The notes: generated from the sequence alone by a model not told the origin. DNA of 64,000 nucleotides from Flavobacterium sp. CECT 9288 (GCF_918731615.1 NZ_OU957226.1:3287501-3351500); one strand, 5' to 3'. Positions 27,530-37,276 are shown, numbered from the stretch's first letter. Translations and numbers: made by a program.

Positions 27530-27677
27530 CTGAAATTAAACCGTTTTGAAATTATGAAACCCAAGTTTTTCATACTTTCTTGTTATGCTTTGATAGCCAA
27601 ATTATTTGTGAAACAGTCGTTTTTTTAACCAACGTAATTCAAATGTTTTTAATAAATTGCAGTCAAAAGAATGGTTT

Positions 27678-29030
27678 ATGAAAAAAATATTTAAAATTGT
27701 TGCAGTTGTTCTATTTATCGGAATTGTATACGTGGCTTTTACAACTTATCCAAAACTCGATTTAATTTCTGGCTTTTCAGCCAAAAGTATTGCGTCTGGC
27801 CATTTTTTAGACCATCGTTCGCAGTCGCTGATTGAAAAAGGAGACAATGATATCGACATGATGGATTTAGCTACCAACCAGATTGATGAAGCAGGAAAAA
27901 TGGCGATCGCCTCAGTATACGGTATAAAAGAACGAAAAGCCATTTACCGTGAAGGTTTGGGTGTTACTTTAATCAACGATGATTTTGATGTTTCAAAACC
28001 GTATTTGGTTCCTAAAAGAACAAAATTGAACAACAATTTACCTTTTCCGTATGGAAATAACGAACCCAAAGACACTATTTTTGCGAACGTTGACTACGCT
28101 AAATTGAATTCGGCCGTAGCCAGTGCTTTTGATGTGAAAGGAGAATTGAAAAAAAGAACGCGTTCCTTATTAGTAATTTATAAAGACAAAATCATTGCCG
28201 AAAAATACGATACGGGATTTTCTAAAAACAGTAGAATTTTAGGTTGGTCCATGACCAAAAGTATCACGAGCGCCATGTTTGGAGTTTTAGAAAAGCAAAG
28301 AAAATTTGACATTGATGCTCCAGCTCCTATTGCAGAATGGGCAAATGACGAACGTAAAAAAATTACAACAAGTGACTTGCTTCACATGAATTCTGGTTTA
28401 CAATGGGTAGAAGATTATGCTTCTATTTGTGATGCTACCAAAATGCTTTTTCAAGCTGAAGATATGACCCGAACGCAACTCGAGAAACCAGCGGAGCGTA
28501 AGCCAAACACGCGATGGAATTACTCCTCTGGAACTACGAATTTACTTTCTGGGATTTTGCGAAAACAGTTCAAAACACATCAAGAATACTTAGATTTTTG
28601 GTACACCGATTTAATAGATAAAATTGGAATGAACTCGATGGTTATCGAAACTGATATGGCTGGGAATTATGTAGGCTCGTCCTACGGTTGGGCAACAACA
28701 CGCGACTGGGCTAAATTTGGCTTACTCTATTTACATCAAGGCAACTGGAACGGGGAGCAAATTTTTAATGAAGGTTGGGCAAAATACACCGCAACACCTA
28801 CGAATACCTCAGATGGAAAATACGGTGCTCATTTTTGGCTTAATGCTAGTGGCACCTTTCAAGATGTTCCAAGGGATATGTATTTTTGTAGTGGCTATCA
28901 AGGTCAAATGATTTTGATTATTCCGTCGCTTGACTTAGTTGTGGTGCGAATGGGTTTAAAAGAATCTCCAGAATTTAATTTTAATGAAATCATGAAGGGG
29001 ATAATTTCATCACTTAATCACAAAAAGTAA
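27678..29030 (+). CDS. Serine hydrolase, class C beta-lactamase-like (SxxK)
   Basis: 450 residues from ATG 27678; a TTG at 27657 is less likely. One N-terminal membrane segment (KIFKIVAVVLFIGIVYVAF). The SxxK catalytic motif is SMTK, with YSS as a candidate second motif (RWNYSSGTTN) and a C-terminal HFWLNASGTF region. The family includes esterases and D-amino-acid peptidases as well as beta-lactamases; resistance is not implied. It lies on the opposite strand between sufS and sufD, splitting the SUF cluster. Confidence 0.9.
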   Translation: MKKIFKIVAVVLFIGIVYVAFTTYPKLDLISGFSAKSIASGHFLDHRSQSLIEKGDNDIDMMDLATNQIDEAGKMAIASVYGIKERKAIYREGLGVTLINDDFDVSKPYLVPKRTKLNNNLPFPYGNNEPKDTIFANVDYAKLNSAVASAFDVKGELKKRTRSLLVIYKDKIIAEKYDTGFSKNSRILGWSMTKSITSAMFGVLEKQRKFDIDAPAPIAEWANDERKKITTSDLLHMNSGLQWVEDYASICDATKMLFQAEDMTRTQLEKPAERKPNTRWNYSSGTTNLLSGILRKQFKTHQEYLDFWYTDLIDKIGMNSMVIETDMAGNYVGSSYGWATTRDWAKFGLLYLHQGNWNGEQIFNEGWAKYTATPTNTSDGKYGAHFWLNASGTFQDVPRDMYFCSGYQGQMILIIPSLDLVVVRMGLKESPEFNFNEIMKGIISSLNHKK

Positions 29031-29036
29031 AAATAG

Positions 29037-29072
29037 AAAGGGCGCAAAGTTGTAAAACTCTGCGCCCTTTGT
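29037..29072. terminator. Bidirectional terminator between serine hydrolase and sufD
   Basis: AAAGGGCGCA pairs with TGCGCCCTTT around a short loop; it lies between two convergent genes. Only short T/A runs flank it. Confidence 0.75.
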
Positions 29073-29096
29073 GTATAGCGAACCTTGTGGTTAAAA

Positions 29097-30413
29097 CTAC
29101 AAATCAAATCCCATTTTTACGCCAAGTTTGTTGGCAATAATTTTGGTGATGCGTTGTTTTAATTCTGGTATTTTAATGCTTTCGATTACTGCATTAGAGA
29201 ATGCGTACATCAATAAAGCTTTGGCTTCTTTAACAGGAATTCCGCGTTGTTGCATATAGAACAATGCTGTTTCGTCTAATTGCCCGATGGTGCAACCATG
29301 AGAACATTTAACATCATCAGCAAAAATTTCTAGTTGCGGTTTGGCATTGATGGTAGCCTTGTCGCTCAATAAAATATTATTGCTTTTTTGAAACGCATTT
29401 GTTTTTTGAGCTTCTTTTTCTACAAAGATTTTTCCGTTAAATACACCAGTCGATTTATCAGTAAAAATTCCTTTATAATCTTGATGACTTTCACAGTTTG
29501 GAGTAGCGTGGTGTACCAAGGTGTAGTGGTCTACGTGCTGTTTATCGCCAATGATGGTAATACCGTTCAAGTAGCTTACAATATGCTCTCCGAAATGGTA
29601 AAAATTAAGATTATTACGCGTCATGTTTCCTCCAAAACTGAAGGTATTTACAGCAACACTGCTTTCTTCTTGCTGAGATACATACGTATTATCAACTAAA
29701 TTAGCAGCTTCGTTATCGTTTTGAATTTTATAAACATCTACAAAGGCTCTTTTTTGTGCAAAAATCTCAGTAACCGAATTGGTTAGTACTGCATTTTCGT
29801 TTAAGCTTTGGTGACGCTCGATGATTTGTACTTGTGCATTCTCGCCTACAACAATTAAGTTGCGCGGTTGTACTAGCATTGCCGCTTCATTACCAGTCGA
29901 TAAATACATGATTTCGATCGGTTTGTCTGTTACTTTTCCTTTCGGAATATTGATGTACGCTCCTTCATTCGCGAAAGCCGTGTTTAATGAAGTCAAAGTT
30001 TCTTCTTTGTTGACAACTTGATTGAAATACGCGTCAATAACGGTTTTGTATTTTGGTTTTGTCAAAGCAGAAGATAGTAAGCAAACATCAATTCCTTCGT
30101 GAGTTGTAGCTGATAAATGCGAACTAAAAACGCCATCAATAAAAACTACTTTGTAGGTATCAACTTCATGTAAAAAGTATTTTTTTACATCAGAATATTG
30201 TACTGTATTTTCCTGTTTTGGAAAAACGGTAAAGTCATTTTTAAGAATCGCGTTAAGCGATGTATATTTCCAAGCTTCCTCTTTTTTAGTTGGGAAACCT
30301 TTGGTTTCAAAGTTTTTTAGGGCAGCGGTACGCAAGTCGTGTAGTTCAGTGTGAACATCAACGCGCTCCTCAAAAGCCATAAAAGACGATATTAATTTTT
30401 CTTTTAAATCCAT
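29097..30413 (-). CDS. sufD: Fe-S assembly protein SufD
   Basis: 438 residues. SufB/SufD-type beta-helix with the conserved C-terminal block KCSHGCTIGQLDETALFYMQQRGIP (given here in part), corresponding to the SufBD core. It forms the SufBCD scaffold complex on which clusters are built. The N-terminal GFPTKKEEAWKYTSL is the usual SufD opening. A four-helix-bundle cassette separates it from sufC. Confidence 0.96.
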   Translation of the reverse strand: MDLKEKLISSFMAFEERVDVHTELHDLRTAALKNFETKGFPTKKEEAWKYTSLNAILKNDFTVFPKQENTVQYSDVKKYFLHEVDTYKVVFIDGVFSSHLSATTHEGIDVCLLSSALTKPKYKTVIDAYFNQVVNKEETLTSLNTAFANEGAYINIPKGKVTDKPIEIMYLSTGNEAAMLVQPRNLIVVGENAQVQIIERHQSLNENAVLTNSVTEIFAQKRAFVDVYKIQNDNEAANLVDNTYVSQQEESSVAVNTFSFGGNMTRNNLNFYHFGEHIVSYLNGITIIGDKQHVDHYTLVHHATPNCESHQDYKGIFTDKSTGVFNGKIFVEKEAQKTNAFQKSNNILLSDKATINAKPQLEIFADDVKCSHGCTIGQLDETALFYMQQRGIPVKEAKALLMYAFSNAVIESIKIPELKQRITKIIANKLGVKMGFDL

Positions 30414-30423
30414 TTTTATTTAA

Positions 30424-30937
30424 GTCTTAAAGTTGAAAGTCGAAAGTCAAAAGACTTTGGATTGTCAACGTAACATTATTTATGAGTCTCTAATCTGAAA
30501 GTATTTAAAGTTACCTTGAGGTTACCTCTTTATGACTTTGGACTCAGATATTTAATAAAACCACTTAACAATTTTGATATTTCTGTTATTGATTCTAAAA
30601 GTATTTCAAATTCTTCTTTTGTAATATATTCTAAATCAAATGCTAAATATAATTGAGAACGAACTTCTCCAGCAGAAGCTTTTGCAACATATAAAAAGTA
30701 AATAAACTCTTTGTCTGTATTTCTCTCAAATCCTTCGGCTATATTTGATGATATAGAAAGAGAAGCTCGTCTTATTTGCCTTATGAAATCAAAGTCTTTC
30801 TTGAAATTTGAATTTTCAGTAATTTGGTATATTCTTTTGTTGAAGATTCTTGCTTTTTGCCAAGAATTAATTTCCTCGAAAGAGCCAAATTTCGCCATTA
30901 CTTTTTTCTTTTGACTTTAAGACCTTTGACTTTAGAC
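30424..30937 (-). mobile_element. IR-bounded mini-cassette C (four-helix-bundle gene)
   Basis: Left arm 30424-30453 and right arm 30908-30937 are inverted to each other: the outer part GTCT(t)AAAGT and the inner 11 bp AAAGTCAAAAG pair, with a diverged middle. The arm sequence (AAAGTCnAAAGTC units) is similar to the gene-free palindrome at 24276-24353. Confidence 0.5.
30530..30898 (-). CDS. Four-helix-bundle protein (S23/IVP family)
   Basis: 122 residues, full length. SFEEINSWQKAR opens helix 1; IRQIRRASLSISSNIAEGFERNTDKEF is the family core and LYVAKASAGEVRSQLYLA helix 3. Function unknown; relatives occur in 23S rRNA intervening sequences and as Avd in retroelements. It interrupts sufC-sufD on the same strand and lies between inverted repeats. 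Confidence 0.9.
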   Translation of the reverse strand: MAKFGSFEEINSWQKARIFNKRIYQITENSNFKKDFDFIRQIRRASLSISSNIAEGFERNTDKEFIYFLYVAKASAGEVRSQLYLAFDLEYITKEEFEILLESITEISKLLSGFIKYLSPKS

Positions 30938-30946
30938 TATTTAATT

Positions 30947-31699
30947 CTAAGCTTCTTGTTCTTGTTTAATCCAATCGTATCCTTTTTCTTCTAGCTCGTG
31001 CGCTAATTCTTTTCCGCCGGATTTTACAATTTTTCCGTTGTACAAAACGTGAACAAAATCAGGAACGATGTAATCAAGTAATCTTTGGTAGTGTGTGATC
31101 ACTACGATAGCATTTTTATCGCTTTTTAGTTTGTTAACACCATTGGCAACAATTCTCAAAGCATCAATATCTAGTCCAGAATCGGTTTCGTCAAGGATGG
31201 CTAATTTTGGTTCTAGCATAGCCATTTGAAAAATTTCGTTACGCTTTTTCTCTCCGCCCGAAAAACCTTCGTTTAAAGAACGTGACAAAAATTTACGGTC
31301 TATTTCTAGTAATTCTGATTTTTCACGAATCACTTTTAGCATTTCGTTGGCAGGCATTTCTTCCTGTCCGTTTGCTTTACGTGTTTCGTTGATCGCTGTT
31401 CTCATGAAGTTGGTTACAGAAACTCCTGGAATTTCAACAGGATATTGAAACGAAAGAAATACACCTTTATGGGCTCTTTCCTCTGGAGCCAATTCTGAAA
31501 TATCTTCGTTATCCAAAAAGATTTCTCCTTCGGTCACTTCATAATTTTCGTTTCCTGCAATAATTGCCGAAAGGGTACTTTTTCCAGCACCGTTTGGTCC
31601 CATAATCGCGTGAATTTCTCCCGCTTTTACTTCAAGGTTAATCCCTTTTAATATTTCTTTGTCGCCTATTGAGGCGTGTAAATTTTTTATGCTTAACAT
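30947..31699 (-). CDS. sufC: Fe-S assembly ATPase SufC
   Basis: 250 residues. ABC ATPase with Walker A GPNGAGKST at 34-42, signature FSGGEKKR near 145-152 and Walker B LAILDETDSGLD. It powers remodelling of the SufBCD scaffold. It follows sufB after a 64-bp gap and precedes cassette C. Confidence 0.97.
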   Translation of the reverse strand: MLSIKNLHASIGDKEILKGINLEVKAGEIHAIMGPNGAGKSTLSAIIAGNENYEVTEGEIFLDNEDISELAPEERAHKGVFLSFQYPVEIPGVSVTNFMRTAINETRKANGQEEMPANEMLKVIREKSELLEIDRKFLSRSLNEGFSGGEKKRNEIFQMAMLEPKLAILDETDSGLDIDALRIVANGVNKLKSDKNAIVVITHYQRLLDYIVPDFVHVLYNGKIVKSGGKELAHELEEKGYDWIKQEQEA

Positions 31700-31763
31700 T
31701 AGATTTTATTTTAAACCATTAAGGTATTAAGATTCATTTAGTTTTCTATCGGTTGTCTAATTT

Positions 31764-33212
31764 TTATCCCACCGAACCTTCAAGAGAAATTTCCAATAAT
31801 TTTTGTGCTTCTACTGCAAATTCCATTGGCAGCTTATTCAATACATCTTTACTGAAACCGTTTACAATTAATGCAATTGCTTTTTCAGTTGGAATACCAC
31901 GTTGATTGCAATAAAAAACTTGGTCTTCGCCAATTTTACTTGTCGTAGCCTCGTGTTCTATTTTTGCCGATGGATTTTTACTTTCGATGTACGGGAACGT
32001 ATGTGCTCCACAATTATTCCCCATTAATAAGGAATCACATTGCGAAAAATTCCTAGCATTATCCGCATTAGCACTAATTTGCACTAAACCACGGTAACTG
32101 TTTTGTGATTTACCAGCCGAAATTCCTTTGGAAATAATAGTCGATTTAGTGTTTTTACCTAAATGGATCATTTTGGTCCCTGTATCTGCTTGCTGGTAAT
32201 TATTTGTTACCGCAATCGAATAAAATTCACCAGTTGAATTATCCCCTTTTAAAACTACCGATGGGTATTTCCAAGTTACTGCTGATCCTGTTTCTACTTG
32301 TGTCCAAGAAATTTTTGCGTTTTTCTCGCAAATCCCTCTTTTGGTTACAAAATTATACACCCCACCTTTACCTTCTTTGTTTCCAGGATACCAGTTTTGT
32401 ACGGTTGAATATTTTATTTCGGCATCGTCAAGAGCAATTAACTCTACAACTGCAGCGTGCAACTGATTTTCATCACGACTTGGTGCAGTACATCCTTCAA
32501 GGTAAGAAACATAACTTCCTGCGTCAGCTACTAATAGAGTTCTTTCAAATTGTCCTGTACCGGCTTGATTGATACGGAAATAAGTAGAAAGTTCCATTGG
32601 GCAACGAACGCCTTTTGGGATGTAACAAAACGATCCGTCAGAGAATACGGCCGAGTTTAACGCAGCATAAAAGTTGTCTTTTTGCGGCACTACAGTTCCT
32701 AAATATTTACGTACTAATTCTGGATGTTCTTTGATGGCTTCAGAAATACTCATGAAAATGATTCCTTTTTCTCCTAATGTTTTCTTGAATGTAGTAGCTA
32801 CTGAAACGGAGTCAACCACGATATCCATAGCCACATTATTCATCATTTTTTGCTCATCTACAGAGATGCCTAACTTTTTGTACATTTCTAAAAGTTCCGG
32901 ATCTACATCATCTAATGTTTTGTTAGGATCTACTGCTTTTGGTGCTGAATAATAGGATATTGCTTGGAAATCAGGTTTTACATAATGTACGTTAGCCCAT
33001 TCTGGCTCTGTCATTTGCTCCCAAGCACGAAAAGCCTCAAGACGCCAATCGGTCATCCATTGTGGTTCTTCCTTTTTTTGAGAAATGGCACGAACGATGT
33101 CTTCGTTTAAACCAATAGGAAAAGTTTCGGCTTCCAGCTCGGTGTAAAATCCGTATTCGTATTCTTTATTTTCGAGTTCGATTTTTAAGTCGTCTTCTGT
33201 ATATTTACTCAT
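31764..33212 (-). CDS. sufB: Fe-S assembly protein SufB
   Basis: 482 residues, full length for SufB. Recognised by [37 protein letters not shown], and [19 protein letters not shown] with the conserved Cys residues. It is the main scaffold subunit for cluster assembly with SufC and SufD. Its upstream neighbour, across cassette D, is the SufA-like carrier. Confidence 0.97.
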   Translation of the reverse strand: MSKYTEDDLKIELENKEYEYGFYTELEAETFPIGLNEDIVRAISQKKEEPQWMTDWRLEAFRAWEQMTEPEWANVHYVKPDFQAISYYSAPKAVDPNKTLDDVDPELLEMYKKLGISVDEQKMMNNVAMDIVVDSVSVATTFKKTLGEKGIIFMSISEAIKEHPELVRKYLGTVVPQKDNFYAALNSAVFSDGSFCYIPKGVRCPMELSTYFRINQAGTGQFERTLLVADAGSYVSYLEGCTAPSRDENQLHAAVVELIALDDAEIKYSTVQNWYPGNKEGKGGVYNFVTKRGICEKNAKISWTQVETGSAVTWKYPSVVLKGDNSTGEFYSIAVTNNYQQADTGTKMIHLGKNTKSTIISKGISAGKSQNSYRGLVQISANADNARNFSQCDSLLMGNNCGAHTFPYIESKNPSAKIEHEATTSKIGEDQVFYCNQRGIPTEKAIALIVNGFSKDVLNKLPMEFAVEAQKLLEISLEGSVG

Positions 33213-33225
33213 TTTGATTTAAAGA

Positions 33226-33659
33226 TTTAAAGATTTAAAAATTCAAAAATTGAATATTAAACTTTATTATTTGTGTCTAAATATTTAATAAAATTAGAAA
33301 GGTTTTGAGAAATTTCAATAGTTAAATTATAACTTATTTGAATTTCTTCATGATTGCAAAAACCTAATTCTCTTGATAATATCAACATATTTCTAACCTC
33401 AGCACAACTGCCTTTAGAGATTTTTAAATATCTTGTAAATTGTCTATTATTGTTGTATTCTGAACCTTCGGCAATATTATTTGTAATTGAAACTACAGCT
33501 CTTTTAATTTGATCTTTAAAACCAAATTCCTTTTCTAAAGATTTATTGTTTAATAATTGAAAAACTAATTTAGTCAAGACAACACCTTTTTATGAACATC
33601 AAATTCTTCAAATGATTTTGTCATGCTTTCATTAATCTTTTAATTTTTCAATCTTTAAA
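33226..33659 (-). mobile_element. IR-bounded mini-cassette D (broken four-helix-bundle gene)
   Basis: Arms 33226-33255 and 33631-33659 are inverted and match at most positions, in the form TTTAAAGATTnAAAAATTnAAA. The right arm touches the stop codon of the sufA-like gene at 33661. The gene inside has lost its frame (see pseudogene). Confidence 0.6.
33257..33624 (-). pseudogene. Four-helix-bundle protein (S23/IVP family), frameshifted
   Basis: The uninterrupted part (33257-33577) encodes LTKLVFQLLNN ... NIAEGSEYNNNRQF ... KISKGSCAEVRNML, i.e. the family without its N-terminus. The missing start is found upstream in another frame: ATG 33624 reads MTKSFEEFDVHKKVLS and then hits TGA. A one- or two-base change near 33578-33585 joins the two parts. 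The gene is therefore broken unless expressed from a TTG at 33577. Confidence 0.8.
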
Positions 33660-33660
33660 A

Positions 33661-33990
33661 TTAAAGAGAGAAACTCTCACCACAACCACATGTCCTAGTT
33701 GCATTTGGATTATTAAAAACAAATCCTTTCCCGTTTAATCCGCCAGAAAATTCTAAAACGGTTCCTGCTAAATAGAGAAATGATTTTTTTTCAACAGCTA
33801 TTGTAATGTCGTTGTCTATGAATATTTTATCGTCTTCGCCTTTGTTGTTATCGAATTTCAAATCATAAGATAAACCGGAACAACCTCCGCTTTTAACACC
33901 AACCCGCACATAATCTGTTGCGGCATCAAAACCATCGTCTTTCATTAAGTCGATAATTTTCTTTTTGGCAGTATCAGAAACTTTTATCAT
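33661..33990 (-). CDS. SufA/HesB-type Fe-S carrier
   Basis: 109 residues from ATG 33990 (MIKVSDTAKKKI). The three cluster-binding cysteines of the A-type carrier are C37 (GGCSG), C101 and C103 (TCGCG). It carries Fe-S clusters from the SufBCD scaffold to target proteins. First gene of the first SUF unit; a TATCTTTG promoter element lies upstream. Confidence 0.94.
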   Translation of the reverse strand: MIKVSDTAKKKIIDLMKDDGFDAATDYVRVGVKSGGCSGLSYDLKFDNNKGEDDKIFIDNDITIAVEKKSFLYLAGTVLEFSGGLNGKGFVFNNPNATRTCGCGESFSL

Positions 33991-34104
33991 GTTTATGTTG
34001 TTTTGTAATAACATATTGTTTGTTAAAACTCACCTAGCATCTTTATTATCAGAGCTTTAAATTTTAAGCCAATTGTGTTATCTTGATTTTGTCTAAATTA
34101 ACCG

Positions 34105-34112
34105 CAAAGATA
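34105..34112 (-). promoter_or_regulatory. Promoter -7 element TATCTTTG for SUF unit 1
   Basis: Exact TAnnTTTG on the minus strand with a TTG about 25 bp upstream (slightly wide). It leaves a leader of roughly 110 nt before the SufA-like ATG; no riboswitch or regulator site recognised in it. Confidence 0.6.
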
Positions 34113-34250
34113 CTATATAAAATACTTTTTCCATAATCAATAACATTTTTATAACTAATCTTCAAATAGAAAATAGTTATTGGTTGTTTTTCAAAAAATT
34201 AAATTACTTTTAGTCCCCTATAACTTACAAATAACTAAAACAAATTTATT

Positions 34251-35210
34251 ATGGAAGAAATTTTACCTGAAAAGATGGAGTACAAATTAGATTTTAAAGG
34301 AGAAGGCAAAGCTTTTTTTGGAATCGTAATCGTCAATTGGCTTTTAACAATTGTTACATTAGGAATTTATTATCCTTGGGCGAAAGCCAAAACGCTCCAA
34401 TTTATGTTTGGGCAAACAACTTTAAATGATGATGCTTTTGCTTTTCATGGTACTGGGAAAGAAATGTTTAAGGGTTTTATAAAAGTTATTATATTATTTG
34501 CAATCTTGTTTGGGATTTTAAGTCTTTTCATCTATTTAGACCTGCCCTCAGTAGGATTGATATCGTTTTATTTGATAGTGATAGCTATTATGCCATTAGC
34601 AATTCACGGTTCTTATAAGTATAGAATGTCAAGAACATCTTGGCGTGGTGTTCGTTTTGGTTACAGAGGCGATAGGAATGAATTTGTCAAACTTTTTTTT
34701 AAATGGATTTTTTATACTGTAATAACGCTTGGTATTTATGGTTCTTGGTTTCAAATGAACCTGCGTAGTTATGTTTTGAGCAACATTCGCTTTGGTGATG
34801 CCGAAATGAATTACGATGGTGATGGTGGGGATTATTTACTAATGAATATTAAAGGTTACTTTTTAAGTATTATAACCTTGGGAATTTACTCTTTTTGGTG
34901 GCAAAAAGATATTTTTGAGTACTATGTTAATAATTTATCGCTACATAAAGACGACAAAAGAATTGAATTTACATCAACAGCTACGGGAGCCGATTTTATA
35001 GGCCTTATAATTATTAATTTGTTAATGATTATTTTTACGCTTGGTCTTGGTTATGCTTGGGTTGTTACGAGAACTATGAAGTTTATATTTGATCATATTG
35101 AACTTGATGGCACGATCGATTTAAACACTTTGCAACAAACCGAAGAGAATTTTAAAGACGCGACAGGTGATGATATTAGCGACTTTTTAGATATTGATTT
35201 TATAGTATAA
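34251..35210 (+). CDS. DUF898 (YjgN-like) membrane protein
   Basis: 319 residues. Three repeated membrane modules can be seen, each with a TLGIYxxW-type motif (VTLGIYYPWAKAK, ITLGIYGSWFQMN, ITLGIYSFWWQKD), typical of DUF898. About six to eight membrane segments are likely. Function unknown. It is followed after 3 bp by an M48 peptidase gene, a pairing that is common for DUF898 and suggests a joint role at the membrane. Confidence 0.92.
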   Translation: MEEILPEKMEYKLDFKGEGKAFFGIVIVNWLLTIVTLGIYYPWAKAKTLQFMFGQTTLNDDAFAFHGTGKEMFKGFIKVIILFAILFGILSLFIYLDLPSVGLISFYLIVIAIMPLAIHGSYKYRMSRTSWRGVRFGYRGDRNEFVKLFFKWIFYTVITLGIYGSWFQMNLRSYVLSNIRFGDAEMNYDGDGGDYLLMNIKGYFLSIITLGIYSFWWQKDIFEYYVNNLSLHKDDKRIEFTSTATGADFIGLIIINLLMIIFTLGLGYAWVVTRTMKFIFDHIELDGTIDLNTLQQTEENFKDATGDDISDFLDIDFIV

Positions 35211-35213
35211 AGT

Positions 35214-36284
35214 ATGAGTAATCAGTCCGTAGGAATTTATTTTGATGGTAAATCAGCTGTTCCTCATCCTTGTTCACTGTTGTTGGAGACGCAAAAAGGA
35301 ATGATTCTTTTTGAAACCGAAACGGGTCATCAAGAGCGGTGGTTGATTTCAGCTGTTAGTTTTGAAAATTCTGGAAACTCTTTGCAGTTGCAAAAACAAT
35401 GTACTGATGGTGTTGCAATCCTTAAAATAACCGATGCTACATTTGCAGCGGCCATTCAAAAATTTAGGAAAGAGAACAACCATATCAATTGGTATGAAAA
35501 ATTGCTTGCTTCTGGTTTCAAGATGCATCTCGTTTTGGCATTAGTTATTTTTGCCTTAATCGGACTGACTTATTTGTATGCCATACCTTGGGTTGGCGAA
35601 AAATCAGTAGTCCTTATTCCTGAGAGTTTTGATGATACCATGAGCGGAACGTTTATCAGTGATAATTTACTGTTCTCAGATGTAGCTTCGGATAAATCCA
35701 AAGTCTTAAACGCTTTCGCAAAAGAGCTACAATTGAACAACAAAAAAAACTTGAAATTCATTTTTGTAGAAGAGGATATTGTGAACGCTTTTGCTTTACC
35801 AGATGGTACCATTGTGGTTTATTCCGGAATTGTAAACAAGATGAAAAACTACGATGAGTTAGTGGCGCTCTTGGGACACGAGGCAGCCCACGTTAATCAC
35901 AGGCATTCCATGAAAATGTTATGCCGCAACCTGTCTGGATATCTTTTTATCTCGGCAATTTTAGGTGATGCCAACGGAATTATGGCTACCATAGGCGATA
36001 ACGTTAATAGTTTTCAATCCTTGTCGTTTTCGCGTGAGTTTGAACAAGAGGCTGATCGAGAAGGTTTTGCTATTGTAATTAAAAATAAGGTCAATCCAAA
36101 CGGAATGTTGAACTTGTTTAAAAGACTACAAGATGAAGGTGATGCCATTGTCCCCGAGTTTTTGAGTTCTCATCCTGTTACCCAACAACGCATTTCAACC
36201 ACTAGACAATTGGTTAAATCTACTCCGCACCAAGTTGAAGCAAATAGTAAGCTGCAACAATTATTTCAAAGATTAAAAAAATAA
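35214..36284 (+). CDS. M48 family metallopeptidase
   Basis: 356 residues. Zinc motif HEAAH at 222-226, third ligand in SREFEQEADREG (Glu in FEQEAD). An N-terminal non-catalytic domain (1-95) precedes one membrane segment (about 104-122, MHLVLALVIFALIGLTYLY), with the peptidase domain beyond it. Similar to the YcaL/LoiP/BepA-type quality-control peptidases; the target is unknown. Co-transcribed with the DUF898 gene. Confidence 0.93.
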   Translation: MSNQSVGIYFDGKSAVPHPCSLLLETQKGMILFETETGHQERWLISAVSFENSGNSLQLQKQCTDGVAILKITDATFAAAIQKFRKENNHINWYEKLLASGFKMHLVLALVIFALIGLTYLYAIPWVGEKSVVLIPESFDDTMSGTFISDNLLFSDVASDKSKVLNAFAKELQLNNKKNLKFIFVEEDIVNAFALPDGTIVVYSGIVNKMKNYDELVALLGHEAAHVNHRHSMKMLCRNLSGYLFISAILGDANGIMATIGDNVNSFQSLSFSREFEQEADREGFAIVIKNKVNPNGMLNLFKRLQDEGDAIVPEFLSSHPVTQQRISTTRQLVKSTPHQVEANSKLQQLFQRLKK

Positions 36285-36415
36285 TACAGCACCAAATTGC
36301 ACTTAAATCATTACACCTCAGTTGTGTATTGGTTCAGGTGCAATTTGTTTTTACACACTTTTAGTTCGGTATCAATAAATATGCTTAATTTTAGAGCCAA
36401 CAATTTTGATACACT

Positions 36416-37276
36416 ATGAAATTATATCCAATAGAAACTGGTAATTTTAAGTTAGATGGTGGCGCTATGTTTGGCGTAGTACCCAAAACCATTTGGAATA
36501 AAACCAATCCTGCTGATGCCAATAACCTCATTGATATTGCAGCGCGTTGCTTATTAATTGAAGAGGGAAACCGCTTGATTTTGATAGACACTGGAATGGG
36601 AAATAAACAATCTGATAAATTTTTCGGATACTATTCTTTATGGGGTTCACATTCTTTAGATAAATCCTTGGCAAAATACGGCTTTCACAGAGATGACATT
36701 ACGGATGTGTTTATGACCCATTTGCATTTTGACCACTGTGGTGGAAGTGTACAATGGAATAAAGACAAAACGGGATACGAACCAGCCTTTAAAAACGCTA
36801 AGTTTTGGACCAACGAAAATCATTGGGAATGGGCTACAAAACCCAACCCGCGGGAGAAAGCTTCATTCTTGTCAGAAAATATTTTGCCCATGCAGGAAAG
36901 TGGTCAATTGCATTTTATACAAAGACCCGAAGGTGATTTTCTTGAAAAATCAGAATTAGGATTTGGAATCTTTTTTGTGGACGGCCATACCGAAAAACAG
37001 ATGATTCCGCACATTCAATATAAAGGTAGAAACATCGTTTTTTGCGCTGATTTATTGGCCACAGCCGGACACATACCCATACCTTATGTAATGGGCTATG
37101 ATACAAGACCATTGCTAACTATGCCAGAAAAAACTAAATTTTTGCACGCTGCCGTAGAACAAAACCATTATTTATTTTTAGAACACGATGCACATAATGA
37201 AATAGTTACTGTGGTACAAACTGAAAAAGGAGTTCGTCTAGGAGAGGTATATCGCTGTGACGAAATCTTAACATAG
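36416..37276 (+). CDS. MBL-fold metallohydrolase
   Basis: 286 residues with the signature HLHFDH (THLHFDHCGG), FVDGHTEKQM, the Asp-containing FCADLLATAGH and the final HDAHNE. No signal peptide, so probably cytoplasmic. The layout (IDTGMGNKQSDKFFGYYSLWG) resembles lactonase/AHL-hydrolase-like enzymes of Bacteroidota, but the substrate cannot be assigned. Confidence 0.9.
   Translation: MKLYPIETGNFKLDGGAMFGVVPKTIWNKTNPADANNLIDIAARCLLIEEGNRLILIDTGMGNKQSDKFFGYYSLWGSHSLDKSLAKYGFHRDDITDVFMTHLHFDHCGGSVQWNKDKTGYEPAFKNAKFWTNENHWEWATKPNPREKASFLSENILPMQESGQLHFIQRPEGDFLEKSELGFGIFFVDGHTEKQMIPHIQYKGRNIVFCADLLATAGHIPIPYVMGYDTRPLLTMPEKTKFLHAAVEQNHYLFLEHDAHNEIVTVVQTEKGVRLGEVYRCDEILT

Noticed and set aside
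27678..29030. Serine hydrolase as an antibiotic-resistance gene
   Set aside because: The SxxK family includes many esterases and peptidases; nothing in the sequence or context shows beta-lactam hydrolysis.
32204..32572. 122-codon plus-strand frame
   Set aside because: Lies wholly inside sufB on the other strand; sufB is unambiguous.
33213..33245. Tandem TTTAAAGA repeat as a phase-variation tract
   Set aside because: It is intergenic, short and imperfect, and is better explained as the left arm of cassette D.
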